Positions 8,586-19,106 are shown, counted from the first letter of the stretch. The stretch is DNA of 64,000 nucleotides from an uncultured Collinsella sp. (GCA_902470765.1 CABRHW010000012.1:5403-69402), one strand, 5' to 3'. The notes: generated by a model not told the origin, from the sequence alone. Program-made: numbers and translations.

Positions 8586-9589
8586 TGTTTTCCGCTCGCG
8601 AGCTCGCGCGTATCTTTTTCGCCGGCGAGTCGGACGAGGCTCGCATCGTTACTGCCGATACGTTTGATGAGTGCGAGCGCTTGGGTGCCGCATCGATCGC
8701 CATTGGCGTGTTCGACGGAGTTCACCGTGGACACCAGGAACTCATTAAAGCGCTTGTCCGTGATGCCCGTGCCCATGGCTGTAAGGCGGTCGTGGTTACC
8801 TTCGATCCCGACCCGGACGTCGTGGTGAGCCCTTCGCCCGCTCAAAAATTGATGACGACGGCCGACCGTCTGCATGCCCTGGCTCAAACCGGGGTCGATG
8901 CGGTGGTGGCCGTTCCCTTTACGCCTGAGGTTGCGGCGCTTGACCATGTTGATTTTCTCTCCTTGGTGTCGCGTCTGGTCGACATTCGCTCGATTCGCGT
9001 TGGCAGCGACTTTAGGCTGGGCCGTGGCGGTGCATCTGGTGTTGACGAGATGCGCGCCTGGGGTGCCGAGCACGGCGTTGGCGTGTATGGTCACGACTTG
9101 CTTTGCGAGGGCGGTGAGGCCATTTGCGCCACCCGCATTCGTCATGAGCTGGGACAGGGCCATGTGGAGCTTGCTGCTGAGTTACTCGGCCGTCCGTATA
9201 TGGTGCGTGGCGGTGTTGTTCGCGGCCGTCACGAGGGCTCTGGCATGGGCTTTCCCACGGCAAACCTGCAGGTTCCCGACGGTATTCAGGTGCCAGCCGA
9301 TGGCGTGTATGAGGGTCTGGTGCTGGTCGATGACACCGCGTGGCCCGCTGCCGTGAACGTCGGCCTGCCGCCAACGTATGCCGACGATGCGGCATCTGCG
9401 CATCTCGAGGCTAACTTAATTGGATATACGGGAGACCTGTACGGCGCTTCTGTTTCGCTGGCGTTTACGCGCTGGCTGCGTCCCTCGCGCGTGTTCGATT
9501 CGCTGGATGAGTTGATTGCGACCGTCGAGGGTAATATCGAGGACATTCGTCACAACTTGGGTGAGCAGGGGGTGAGCATTCGTGATTAG
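8582..9589 (+). CDS. ribF: Bifunctional riboflavin kinase / FAD synthetase
   Basis: 335 residues. Converts riboflavin to FMN and then FAD. The N-terminal nucleotidyltransferase domain has GVFDGVHRGHQ (residues 42-52), the HxGH-like motif; the C-terminal riboflavin kinase domain has GMGFPTANL (221-229) and the following DGVYEGLVLV strand. Overlaps truB by four bases and dnaG by eight. No frameshift or missing motif was seen. Confidence 0.94.
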   Translation: MMFSARELARIFFAGESDEARIVTADTFDECERLGAASIAIGVFDGVHRGHQELIKALVRDARAHGCKAVVVTFDPDPDVVVSPSPAQKLMTTADRLHALAQTGVDAVVAVPFTPEVAALDHVDFLSLVSRLVDIRSIRVGSDFRLGRGGASGVDEMRAWGAEHGVGVYGHDLLCEGGEAICATRIRHELGQGHVELAAELLGRPYMVRGGVVRGRHEGSGMGFPTANLQVPDGIQVPADGVYEGLVLVDDTAWPAAVNVGLPPTYADDAASAHLEANLIGYTGDLYGASVSLAFTRWLRPSRVFDSLDELIATVEGNIEDIRHNLGEQGVSIRD

Positions 9590-11690
9590 CGATGAGGAAA
9601 AAGATCAGGTACGCGCTGCGTCCGACCTGGTTGCTATCGTGCAGGAAACGGTCGAGCTCAAGCCCCGCGGCCATGAGTTTTGGGGATGCTGCCCCTTCCA
9701 TGGCGAGAAGACGCCGTCCTTCCACATTATCCCCGCCACGCAGGTGTGGCATTGCTTTGGTTGCGGCGAGGGCGGCGACGTCTTCACGTATATCATGAAG
9801 CGCGAGAACCTGAGCTTTCCCGAGTCAATCCGTTACTTGGCCGATCGCGCGGGTATTGAGCTGCATGACACCGGAGATCGCCGCGAGCGCGGCACCAAGC
9901 GTGCCCGCATCTACGATCTGTGCGCCGAGACCGCCCAGTTCTACCACACCATGCTCATGCGCGGTAAGGACGGCCGTCCGCGCGAGTACTTTGCCAGCCG
10001 CGGCATGGGCGGCGACGTCTGCCGCCGCTACTGCCTGGGCTTTGCACCGGGCCGTAACGCGCTGGTGTCGCACCTGTCCCAGGCGGGTTTTACCCCGCAG
10101 GAGATGATCGACGCCAACGTTGCCGTGAGTCGCGGGCGCGGGCAGCTTGCCGACCGCTTTTACGACCGCGTGATGTTCCCCATCTTTGACGAGCAGGGTC
10201 ACAACATTGCCTTTGGCGGTCGCATTATGGGCGACGGCCAGCCTAAGTATCTCAACACCGCCGAGACGAGCGTGTTTCATAAAAAGCGAAACCTCTACGG
10301 CTTTAATTGGGCCAAGGAGTTTATCGTCGCGCAGGATACCGCCATCGTGGTAGAGGGCTATACCGATTGCATCGCCTGCTGGGAGGCGGGGATTAAAAAC
10401 GTTGTCGCCACGCTGGGCACCGCCCTCACGGAGCATCACGTCAAGACGCTCACTCGCTTTGCCAAGCGCATCGTGTATATGTTCGACGGCGATGCAGCGG
10501 GCCAGAAGGCCGCCCGTCGCGCGATTCAGTTTATCGAGCAGGATTCCATGGACCTGCGCTGCGTGGTGCTCCCCGACGGCAACGACCCCATGGAGTTCAT
10601 CACCGCACATGGTGGCGAGGCACTGCAGACGCGCATCGACGCTGCCGAGCCGCTTATGGACTTTGTCTACCGTTCGCTGCAGGAGTCGAGTGACATCACC
10701 ACGCCGGGCGGTCGCGCTAAGGCGCTGGAAGATGCGCTGACGCTTATCTATCCGCTGCGCGATAGCTATATGATCGACACGTACTTTATCCAGATTGCCG
10801 ATCTGCTGGGTTTGGATCTGGAGACGGTGCGCGCGAGCTCGGGTCGTGTGTTTCGCGATGTCGCCAAGCGCGAGGATGCGGAACGACGTCGTGAGCAGAA
10901 CTATGAGCGCCAGCGGGCACAGACTGAGCGGTCCGGTAGCGCGGGCGGTCGGGCGTCGGGTTCTCGCGATGCCGGTCGCGGTGCTTGGGCATCGGGCGCG
11001 ACGCCGCCGGTGTCCGCACCGGTCGAAGAAGAGCCGTACGACTACGTCCCGCTCGATGCCTACGGCGCCGCGCCCGTGGAGGTCGTCGACGACCTGCCGC
11101 CGATCGATGTGCCTGATGGTATGGGCGCTGTGCCTGTGGCTGACGGTTCGGGCGCACCGGCTGCGGCGGCGCCGATGGTTCTTACCGATCTAGAGCGCAA
11201 GTCCTTGGCAGGGGAGCGCGAGCTGTTGACGATGCTCACGAGCTACCCCGACCTGTTCCGCACGTATGCCGACCGCATCTGCTCCATCGAGTGGGTTGAC
11301 CCGCGTCACGAGTCCATTGCATGGGCCGTTCTGGCAACGCCGCCGGGAACCGATCCTGCAGCCTGCATGGATGCGGCGCGCTCAGTGTGTCCCGATGCGG
11401 CAACGCTTGTGAGTGCCGGGCGCATCTCCGCGACGAGCAAACACCCCACCGAGACGAACATCGTGTTTATGCTTGATACGCTTGAGCTCTACACCATCAA
11501 GCGTCGCATGCGTGCCGCACAGGCCAAGCTGCGCCAGGACCGTTCACTCGATGATGAGGCCCGTCGCGCGCTGACCGTGCAGGCCGCGCAGGATTCGCAA
11601 CGTCAACGCGAACTGCAAAAGTCGATCGGCGGCGTGGCGGACCCGTTCCGTTTGATCGGCCTGGAGGCCGCGGGCACCGAACAAGCCTAG
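9582..11690 (+). CDS. dnaG: DNA primase DnaG
   Basis: 702 residues. Synthesises RNA primers at the fork. GTG start, chosen because AGGGGGT lies 8-14 bases upstream and the protein begins normally (MISDEEKDQVRAASDLV). CHC2 zinc finger: C37, H40, C58, C61. RNA-polymerase/TOPRIM core includes VVEGYTDCIACW and MFDGDAAGQKAARRA. Residues about 430-530 are a low-complexity Ser/Gly/Arg then acidic Pro/Val-rich linker before the DnaB-binding C-terminal domain. Overlaps ribF by eight bases; rpoD follows 110 bases later, echoing the dnaG-rpoD pair of the macromolecular-synthesis operon. Confidence 0.95.
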   Translation: MISDEEKDQVRAASDLVAIVQETVELKPRGHEFWGCCPFHGEKTPSFHIIPATQVWHCFGCGEGGDVFTYIMKRENLSFPESIRYLADRAGIELHDTGDRRERGTKRARIYDLCAETAQFYHTMLMRGKDGRPREYFASRGMGGDVCRRYCLGFAPGRNALVSHLSQAGFTPQEMIDANVAVSRGRGQLADRFYDRVMFPIFDEQGHNIAFGGRIMGDGQPKYLNTAETSVFHKKRNLYGFNWAKEFIVAQDTAIVVEGYTDCIACWEAGIKNVVATLGTALTEHHVKTLTRFAKRIVYMFDGDAAGQKAARRAIQFIEQDSMDLRCVVLPDGNDPMEFITAHGGEALQTRIDAAEPLMDFVYRSLQESSDITTPGGRAKALEDALTLIYPLRDSYMIDTYFIQIADLLGLDLETVRASSGRVFRDVAKREDAERRREQNYERQRAQTERSGSAGGRASGSRDAGRGAWASGATPPVSAPVEEEPYDYVPLDAYGAAPVEVVDDLPPIDVPDGMGAVPVADGSGAPAAAAPMVLTDLERKSLAGERELLTMLTSYPDLFRTYADRICSIEWVDPRHESIAWAVLATPPGTDPAACMDAARSVCPDAATLVSAGRISATSKHPTETNIVFMLDTLELYTIKRRMRAAQAKLRQDRSLDDEARRALTVQAAQDSQRQRELQKSIGGVADPFRLIGLEAAGTEQA

Positions 11691-11759
11691 ATGTTGTGGT
11701 CAACCAGCGTATTCTCGCCTATATCCAGTCTTCTTTTTGGGTATAGACGTCAATGTGTG

Positions 11760-11768
11760 TGCTAAAGT
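11760..11768 (+). promoter_or_regulatory. Candidate extended -10 promoter of rpoD
   Basis: TG-c-TAAAGT, 33 bases before the rpoD GTG. No convincing -35 at standard spacing, so it would depend on the extended -10 element. Confidence 0.4.
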
Positions 11769-11800
11769 ATTGAGTCCTGTGGACTATGAAGGGAGAATCT

Positions 11801-13150
<1,350 letters not shown>

Positions 13151-13160
13151 TCAAGCAAGA

Positions 13161-13195
13161 AGCGCCCTCAAGCACATCCGCTTGAGGGCGCTTTC
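13161..13195 (+). terminator. Intrinsic terminator after rpoD
   Basis: AGCGCCCTCAAGC (13161-13173) pairs perfectly with GCTTGAGGGCGCT (13180-13192) over a six-base loop. The T-run is short (TTTC). Confidence 0.8.
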
Positions 13196-13198
13196 ATG

Positions 13199-13274
13199 TA
13201 GTCGTTGGGGACGTTCTTGAATGACTAGTCGTTTAAGAACGTCCCCAATGACTGGGTCGTCCCCAATGACTAGG
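13199..13274. repeat. Palindromic intergenic repeat A, copy 1
   Basis: TTGGGGACGTTCTT and AAGAACGTCCCCAA form a long imperfect stem around the palindrome GACTAGTC. A 13-base unit GTCCCCAATGACT is then repeated (13241-13253 and 13259-13271). The first 20 bases are identical to those of the copy at 41042. Confidence 0.75.
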
Positions 13275-13298
13275 TCGGAAAATTTCTTAAAAAAGTTC

Positions 13299-13326
13299 TT
13301 GCCCTAAGCTGATTCGTCCGTATAAT
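13299..13326 (+). promoter_or_regulatory. Sigma-70 promoter of the tRNA-Asn genes
   Basis: TTGCCC (13299-13304), 16-base spacer, consensus TATAAT (13321-13326), 30 bases before the first tRNA. Strong stable-RNA promoter. Confidence 0.75.
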
Positions 13327-13356
13327 AAACTTCGTTGCTTGAGAGCACGCACCTAT

Positions 13357-13431
13357 TCCTCGGTAGCTCAATGGTAGAGCACGCGGCTGTTAACCGCGCT
13401 GTTGTAGGTTCGAGTCCTACCCGGGGAGCCA
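13357..13431 (+). tRNA. tRNA-Asn (GTT), copy 1
   Basis: 75 bases including encoded CCA. Acceptor stem TCCTCGG/CCGGGGA, D-arm AGCTC..GAGC, anticodon GTT at 13389-13391 in a CTGTTAA loop, T-arm GTAGGTTCGAGTCCTAC, discriminator G13428, CCA 13429-13431. Sequence identical to copy 2. A short AGCCC/GGGCT hairpin lies in the 33-base spacer. Confidence 0.95.
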
Positions 13432-13464
13432 GAATTTTCCAGCCCTTTCTGTTGGGCTTTAAAT

Positions 13465-13539
13465 TCCTCGGTAGCTCAATGGTAGAGCACGCGGCTGTTA
13501 ACCGCGCTGTTGTAGGTTCGAGTCCTACCCGGGGAGCCA
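13465..13539 (+). tRNA. tRNA-Asn (GTT), copy 2
   Basis: Identical to the first copy base for base, with anticodon GTT at 13497-13499 and encoded CCA. Transcribed from the same promoter and followed by a terminator. Confidence 0.95.
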
Positions 13540-13546
13540 GGTTGTA

Positions 13547-13576
13547 AAACCCGTCGCAATGCGGCGGGTTTTTTCA
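13547..13576 (+). terminator. Intrinsic terminator after tRNA-Asn pair
   Basis: AAACCCGTCGC pairs with GCGGCGGGTTT over AAT, with a following run of T (TTTTTT). Confidence 0.85.
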
Positions 13577-13732
13577 TGCCGCGACCACTTGACTCGAACG
13601 TTGCCATATCAACATTTCGTGTCGAGGATGTAATCCCGCGACCCACCACCTCAACATGGCGCGGTCGTTGTAGAATATTGCAATGATTGCTCCCACGACA
13701 TGGTGCCGCGAGCACCAGATAAGGAGATTCTT

Positions 13733-14089
13733 GTGTCTGAGACCATTAACGGCAGCCTGAGCGTCTCGAACGACGTTATTGCCGATATTGCCGGTTATGC
13801 CGCGATGACGTGCTATGGCGTCGTCGGTATGGCTGAGCAGCTCCAAGGCGCCGAGAGCGTGCGCCTGCTTGCCGGTCAGCGCCTCCGCAAGGGCGTGCTT
13901 GTCTCCGCCGACGAGAACGGCCTTACGGTCGATCTTCACGTCGTGCTCGAGAACGGCGTCAACATGAAGTCCGTCTGCCACAATCTTTCGAGCTCCGTTG
14001 CCTTCACCCTGCAGGAGATCGCCCAGATCGATCCCGCCAGCCTTAAGATCGGCATCCATATCGACGCGCTCAAGAGCCGTCTGAACTAG
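13733..14089 (+). CDS. Asp23/Gls24 family envelope-stress protein (first of two in window)
   Basis: 118 residues from a GTG start (MSETINGSLSV); AAGGAGA sits five bases before it, which decides against the longer ATG frame at 13700. Family signature: VSNDVIADIAGYAAMTCYGVVGM and LTVDLHVVLENGVNM, ending KIGIHIDAL. These are small cytoplasmic or membrane-associated proteins of unclear biochemical role, linked to alkaline/envelope stress in Firmicutes. It precedes fakA by 27 bases, the conserved asp23-fakA(dak2) pair. A second paralogue lies at 59835. Confidence 0.88.
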   Translation: MSETINGSLSVSNDVIADIAGYAAMTCYGVVGMAEQLQGAESVRLLAGQRLRKGVLVSADENGLTVDLHVVLENGVNMKSVCHNLSSSVAFTLQEIAQIDPASLKIGIHIDALKSRLN

Positions 14090-14116
14090 CATCCGAAAAC
14101 GGAGATTCAAATACCC

Positions 14117-15778
14117 ATGATTGCAAAGACCATTCGCACCTGTTTTCCGATCGCTGCGGCTGCCGTTTCCGACAAGGCCGAGGAGATCAACAAGCTCAAC
14201 GTCTTCCCCGTACCCGATGGCGATACCGGCACCAACATGTCGCTCACGCTCGCCTCGGTGACCAAGGAGCTCTCTGCCCTTCCCGCCGATGCCGATATGG
14301 AGGCCATCGCCGGTGCCATCACCCACGGCTCTCTCATGGGCGCTCGCGGTAACTCCGGCGTTATTACCTCGCAGATTCTTCGCGGCGTGGCCGAGGGTCT
14401 TGTCTCTGCCGACGAGCCTATTACGTCCGCCAACATTGCCTTCGCCTTCCGTCGCGCCGTCAAGGTTGCCTTCCAGGCTGTCCGCAAGCCCATCGAGGGC
14501 ACGATCCTCACGGTCCTGCGCGATGTCTCGACCAAGGCCGATGAGTGCGAGAAGAAGAAGTTCTCGGCCGAGGATGCGCTCGATGCTATCGTCGTCGAGG
14601 CGTACCAGTCCGTTGCTCGCACGCCCGACCTGCTGCCCGTTCTGAAGGAGAACGGCGTGGTCGACTCCGGCGCCTTTGGCTTTGCCATCTTCCTGGAGAA
14701 CTTTGTTGCCGCCGCGCTTGGCCGCAGCACCGTTGTCGAGGATTTCTCCGCCACGTTTGATTCCGCTGGCTCTGCCCGCGATGCGGCCCTTGGTCGCGTT
14801 GAGATCGAGGCTAACGACGACTGGGAGGGCTCGGAGTTCCGCTACTGCAACGAGTTCCTCTTTAAGGCCGACGCCCCGTTTGACGAGGACGAGTGCCTTA
14901 AGTTCCTAGGCTCCATGGGCGACTGTGAGCTGCTCGTGGGCGCCTATCCCGACTACAAGATCCATGTGCACTCCAACACCCCCAACCTGGTGCTCGAGCA
15001 CATGCTGCAGCTCGGTCAGATCTATGAGGTCTTTATCCACAACATGGAGATGGAGGCCCACGACCGTACCGCCAAGATCCACGAGGATCAGGAAAAGGCC
15101 GCCGAGCCCGCCAAGGCGCTGGGCTTTGTCGCCGTTGCCGCCGGTTCCGGCGAGGCCGACATCCTCAAGTCCCTTGGCGTCGACGTGGTCGTCTCCGGTG
15201 GCCAGACCATGAACCCCTCGACCGCCGACCTGCTGGGCGCGGTGGACCAGGTCAACGCGACCTCAGTCATCATCCTGCCCAATAACGGTAACATCCGCAT
15301 GGCTGCCGAGGCCGCAGCTTCTGCCTGCACCGACAAGAAGGTCGCCGTCGTTCCCACCAAGACCGTTCCGCAGGCCTTCTCCGCGCTGTTTGCGGTCCTG
15401 CCCGATTCCGAGCTCGAGGATGCCGTCGCCGCTATGGTCGACGCCATCAGCGAGGTCCGCGATGGCGAGGTCACCCGTGCCGTGCGCGATTCCAGCGCCT
15501 CCGACGGCTCGCCTATTCACTCCGGTGACGTCATGGGTATCATTGCCGGCTCCATCGACGTGGTCGGCTCCGACGTGAAGCAGGTCACGCTCGACTGCAT
15601 CAACCGCATGCAGGAGGAAGAAGAGGGTGACGCGCTGACGATTCTGGCCGGCGAGGAGCTGTCCGATGAGGCCTTCCAGGAGATCGTCGACGCCATCGAG
15701 GAGGCTCAGCCCGATCTGGAGATTGACGCCCATCGTGGCGAGCAGCCGCTCTATCCCGTGATCTTCTCGATCGAGTAG
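14117..15778 (+). CDS. fakA: Fatty acid kinase FakA-type DAK2/DegV-like protein
   Basis: 553 residues. With a FakB acyl-binding partner it phosphorylates exogenous fatty acids for phospholipid synthesis. The N-terminal DhaL (DAK2) kinase domain has NVFPVPDGDTGTNM (residues 28-41, Mg-binding Asp34 and Asp36) and GARGNSGVITSQILRG. The C-terminal half is the FakA-type domain, with NNGNIRMAAEAAA and LTILAGEELSDEAFQE. The N-terminus is slightly shorter than in Staphylococcus FakA. No fakB is in the window. The order asp23-fakA-recG matches Firmicutes, and plsX and acpP, which act in the same pathway, are 5 kb downstream. Confidence 0.9.
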   Translation: MIAKTIRTCFPIAAAAVSDKAEEINKLNVFPVPDGDTGTNMSLTLASVTKELSALPADADMEAIAGAITHGSLMGARGNSGVITSQILRGVAEGLVSADEPITSANIAFAFRRAVKVAFQAVRKPIEGTILTVLRDVSTKADECEKKKFSAEDALDAIVVEAYQSVARTPDLLPVLKENGVVDSGAFGFAIFLENFVAAALGRSTVVEDFSATFDSAGSARDAALGRVEIEANDDWEGSEFRYCNEFLFKADAPFDEDECLKFLGSMGDCELLVGAYPDYKIHVHSNTPNLVLEHMLQLGQIYEVFIHNMEMEAHDRTAKIHEDQEKAAEPAKALGFVAVAAGSGEADILKSLGVDVVVSGGQTMNPSTADLLGAVDQVNATSVIILPNNGNIRMAAEAAASACTDKKVAVVPTKTVPQAFSALFAVLPDSELEDAVAAMVDAISEVRDGEVTRAVRDSSASDGSPIHSGDVMGIIAGSIDVVGSDVKQVTLDCINRMQEEEEGDALTILAGEELSDEAFQEIVDAIEEAQPDLEIDAHRGEQPLYPVIFSIE

Positions 15779-15788
15779 GCAACTGCCC

Positions 15789-17966
15789 ATGTCCGAGCTG
15801 TGCTCCGTGCCGCGCGTCTCGGAGCGCTTTGCCCAGAGCAATGCGCTCGACGAGGATATCGCGCGACTCAAATATGTTTCGGGTAAACGTGAGGAGGCCC
15901 TTCGCCGTCTGGGAATTCGGACGGTGGGGGACCTCCTTCTCCATATCCCTCATCGATACCTCGACTTTACCCGTTCTTGGTCTATCGAGATGGCGCCCAT
16001 CGGTACCGTGTGCACGATTGTTGCCACGGTCGATCGTATCGTCCAAAAACAGCCCCGCCCGCGTATGCAGGTGACCGAGGTCTCGCTGGTGGATGAGACG
16101 GGTGTGCTGCAGGTCGCCTTTTTCCGCCAGCCCTGGATTGCCCAGCAGCTTAAGCAGGGCGACCGCCTGGCCGTGATGGGCAAGGTCGAGTTTGCCTACG
16201 GTTTTAAGCAGATGGCCTCGCCGCACTTTGAAAAGCTCGAGGAAGGGCGTGCCGCGGGCACTATCCTGCCGGTCCATTACGTGAGTGATGGCGTGAGCCA
16301 GGCGTGGATGCGCCGCATCGTAAGCGGCGCGCTCGAGGTCGTCGGCAATCCCTTTGATCCCATTCCGGCACCGCTGCGCGTTAAGCGTCGCCTGATGAGC
16401 AATGCCCGCGCGCTGCGCTCAATCCATTTTCCGTCGAGTATGGCCGAGCGCGATATCGCGCGCGCACGGCTTGCCTACGAGGAGTGCCTCTACCTGCAGC
16501 TAGCGCTGCGCCTGCGCAACGACGGCGGCCTGGTCGATGTGGTGCCCTATGCCCACACCGCGGGCGAGCACCTGGCCGTGCTCAAGCAAGCCCTGCCGTT
16601 TTCGCTGAGCGACGAGCAGGAGGCCGCGTTCCAAGATATCCTGCACGATATGTGCGATGGCGGGCGCGTGATGAACCGTCTGCTGCTGGGCGATGTCGGT
16701 ACCGGTAAGACCGCCGTTGCCGCCTGCGCGCTGGCTGTGGCTGCCGATAGCGGCACGCAGGCCTGCGTTATGGCGCCCACGGGCGTGCTGGCGCGCCAAT
16801 ATGCCGATAAGACCGGCCCTCTGCTCTCGCAGACCGGCATGTCCTGGGCGCTTCTGACGGGTGCCACTCCGGCGGCCGAGCGCGAGCGGATCCATGAGCA
16901 GCTGCAGTCCGGCGAGCTCGATGTCCTCTTTGGCACCCATGCTGTTCTTTCCGAAGACGTGAACTTTAAGCACTTGTCGCTTGTTGTCATCGACGAACAG
17001 CACCGCTTTGGCGTAGGCCAACGCAACGCACTACGCGCGAAGGGCCCCGGTGCCGATCTGCTCGTTATGACGGCAACGCCCATCCCGCGTACGCTGGCGC
17101 TTTCGGTCTACGGCGATCTGGACACGAGTATCATCCGCCATCGGCCAGTCCCTGGCGCTGGCGTGACGACACGCGTGCTCACCGAGTCGAGTCGAGACCT
17201 CGCCTATGGCGCCATTCGCGAGGCTCACGAGAAGGGGCAGCAGGCCTACGTGATTTGCCCGCTCGTGGAGCCGAGTGACTCGGCCGATGAGCTGGAGGAC
17301 GTGCCCGGTATCGCCCGCGACGACGAGGGCCGCGTGACGGTCCCCGTGCCGCTGCACGATACGGCGACCGAGCTCGATCGCCTGCGTCTGGCGCTGCCGG
17401 GTCTCACTATCGAGCGCCTTCACGGCCGCATGCCGGCGGGGGAGAAGGATCGGGTCATCGATGCCTTCAAGCGTGGCGAGATTGACGTGCTCGTCTCGAC
17501 TACGGTGGTCGAGGTGGGCGTCGACGTGCCCAATGCCACCGTCATGGTTATCGAGAATGGCGAGCGCTTTGGTTTGGCTGCCTTGCACCAGCTGCGCGGC
17601 CGCGTGGGCCGCGGCAGCGTGTCGGGCACCTGCCTGGTTATGACGCACTCCAAGGGCAACGGCGGCGCATCGGCGGCACAAGACCGTCTCCAGTCGCTCG
17701 AAAAGACCTCGGACGGCTTTACGCTCGCCCAGATGGACCTGCGTCTGCGCCACGAGGGTGAAATCCTGGGTTACCGCCAGCATGGCGGCGTGACCTTGCG
17801 CTTTGTTGACCTCGATGCCGACGAGGAATTGATCGAATGGGCCCATTTGGACGCGGTCGAGCTCTTGCGGTATGCTTGCAACCTTGATTCCGTGGCGACG
17901 CGTCCTCTGCGCGATGCGGTCGCCATGCGGTATCGACACATCTTTAAGGAGGTCAGCGGAGGATGA
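15789..17966 (+). CDS. recG: ATP-dependent DNA helicase RecG
   Basis: 725 residues. Remodels stalled forks and branched DNA. The N-terminal wedge/OB domain occupies about 1-200. Helicase domain 1 has Walker A G301DVGTGKT and Walker B D402EQH followed by RFGV. Domain 2 has STTVVEVGVDVPNATVM and LHQLRGRVGRG. The C-terminal TRG region is intact. Starts 10 bases after fakA and overlaps rsmD by four bases (ATGA). Confidence 0.95.
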   Translation: MSELCSVPRVSERFAQSNALDEDIARLKYVSGKREEALRRLGIRTVGDLLLHIPHRYLDFTRSWSIEMAPIGTVCTIVATVDRIVQKQPRPRMQVTEVSLVDETGVLQVAFFRQPWIAQQLKQGDRLAVMGKVEFAYGFKQMASPHFEKLEEGRAAGTILPVHYVSDGVSQAWMRRIVSGALEVVGNPFDPIPAPLRVKRRLMSNARALRSIHFPSSMAERDIARARLAYEECLYLQLALRLRNDGGLVDVVPYAHTAGEHLAVLKQALPFSLSDEQEAAFQDILHDMCDGGRVMNRLLLGDVGTGKTAVAACALAVAADSGTQACVMAPTGVLARQYADKTGPLLSQTGMSWALLTGATPAAERERIHEQLQSGELDVLFGTHAVLSEDVNFKHLSLVVIDEQHRFGVGQRNALRAKGPGADLLVMTATPIPRTLALSVYGDLDTSIIRHRPVPGAGVTTRVLTESSRDLAYGAIREAHEKGQQAYVICPLVEPSDSADELEDVPGIARDDEGRVTVPVPLHDTATELDRLRLALPGLTIERLHGRMPAGEKDRVIDAFKRGEIDVLVSTTVVEVGVDVPNATVMVIENGERFGLAALHQLRGRVGRGSVSGTCLVMTHSKGNGGASAAQDRLQSLEKTSDGFTLAQMDLRLRHEGEILGYRQHGGVTLRFVDLDADEELIEWAHLDAVELLRYACNLDSVATRPLRDAVAMRYRHIFKEVSGG

Positions 17967-18592
17967 GAATCATCGGCGGCGAATGGCGCGGTCGTAAGAT
18001 CGAGGAGCCCCGTGGTCGCGATGTCACCCGCCCCACGACCGATCGCGTGCGCGAGGCGTGCGCATCTATGGTCATGTCGGCATTCGACTTCGATCTGGAC
18101 GAGGTCCGCGTGCTGGATGCCTTTGGCGGCTCCGGCGCCTTGGGCATCGAGATGCTCTCGCGTGGTGCCCGCTCGCTCACCACGTTCGAGATCGATCGCA
18201 ACGCTGCTCGTCTGATTACCAAGAATATCGAGTCGCTCTGCCGCGACCGTGCACGCTGGCGCGTGGTGACGGGCGACGTGCTGGCAAGCGCTTCGCGCGG
18301 CCGCGTGCCGGGCGGTCCCTTTGACCTGGTTCTGCTCGACCCGCCCTATGCTTTTGGTGCTGAGCCGGTCGAGGAGCTGCTACAGAACCTAGCTCAGCAA
18401 GGCTTGCTGGCGCAGGGTGCCTACGCGCTCTTTGAGCACGCCGCGGCCGATACGGGCGCTCACCCGGCCGGCTTTGAGACCATGCGGGAGAAGCGCTATG
18501 GCATAACCTCGGTCGACCTGCTTCGTTGGGTTGGCAACGGCGAGGATGATGGCAACGATAGCGACGCACCCACGGAGGATGCCCATGAGTGA
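17963..18592 (+). CDS. rsmD: 16S rRNA (guanine(966)-N2)-methyltransferase RsmD
   Basis: 209 residues. Methylates G966 of 16S rRNA using SAM. MRIIGGEWRGRKI start with RPTTDRVREA, SAM motif DAFGGSGALGIEMLSRGA and the catalytic LLDPPYAF are all present. GGAGG sits right before the ATG inside recG. The last ~20 residues are Asp/Gly/Asn-rich and overlap the coaD start by eight bases. Confidence 0.94.
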   Translation: MRIIGGEWRGRKIEEPRGRDVTRPTTDRVREACASMVMSAFDFDLDEVRVLDAFGGSGALGIEMLSRGARSLTTFEIDRNAARLITKNIESLCRDRARWRVVTGDVLASASRGRVPGGPFDLVLLDPPYAFGAEPVEELLQNLAQQGLLAQGAYALFEHAAADTGAHPAGFETMREKRYGITSVDLLRWVGNGEDDGNDSDAPTEDAHE

Positions 18593-19082
18593 CACCATTA
18601 ACCGCGTAATCGTCCCGGGCACCTTCGATCCCATCACGTTTGGCCATATCGACGTCATTCGTCGCGCCCGCCGCATTTTTCCCAGCGTGATCGTGGCCGT
18701 TGCCGAGTCGCAGGGCAAAAACGGCGTCGGCACCACGTTTAGGCTCGACGAGCGCGTGGCGCTGGCCCGTGAGGCGCTCGGTGATATTGACGGCGTCGAG
18801 GTGCTGCCCTTCACCGGCCTCTTGGTCGATTTTGCCCGCGAACAGGGAGCAGGAGCCGTGGTCAAGGGCCTGCGTGCCATGACCGACTTTGAGTATGAGC
18901 TGCAGCAGGCCGACCTCAACTACCGCCTGGATAACGAGCTGGAGTCCATCTTTGTCATGAGTGCGCCGCAGTACGGCTATATTTCGAGCTCGGTGGTTCG
19001 CCAGATTGCCTCGCTCGGTAGCGACGTCTCTAATTTTGTTCCGTCCAATGTGGTCAAGGCGCTCAAACATCGCTTTTCGTGA
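18585..19082 (+). CDS. coaD: Phosphopantetheine adenylyltransferase
   Basis: 165 residues. Penultimate step of coenzyme A synthesis. The start at 18585 (MSDTINRVIVPG) is chosen by the GGAGG eight bases upstream; the longer in-frame ORF is the rsmD overlap. TFDPITFGHIDVI holds the nucleotidyltransferase HxGH-type motif, and ISSSVVRQIASLGSDVSNFVP is the CoaD C-terminal signature. rsmD-coaD adjacency is standard. The gene ends the recG cluster; no clear T-rich terminator follows. Confidence 0.94.
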   Translation: MSDTINRVIVPGTFDPITFGHIDVIRRARRIFPSVIVAVAESQGKNGVGTTFRLDERVALAREALGDIDGVEVLPFTGLLVDFAREQGAGAVVKGLRAMTDFEYELQQADLNYRLDNELESIFVMSAPQYGYISSSVVRQIASLGSDVSNFVPSNVVKALKHRFS

Positions 19083-19106
19083 CGTTTTTTAATGCCTGGT
19101 GGCATG

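Noticed and set aside
13199..13274. Part of a CRISPR array (direct repeat of GTCCCCAATGACT)
   Set aside because: Only two units, an 18-base offset and no spacers of constant length. It is the end of a palindromic element.
13335..13547. Short frame covering both tRNA-Asn genes with an internal repeat
   Set aside because: The repeat is only the duplicated tRNA; no ribosome site, so not a protein.
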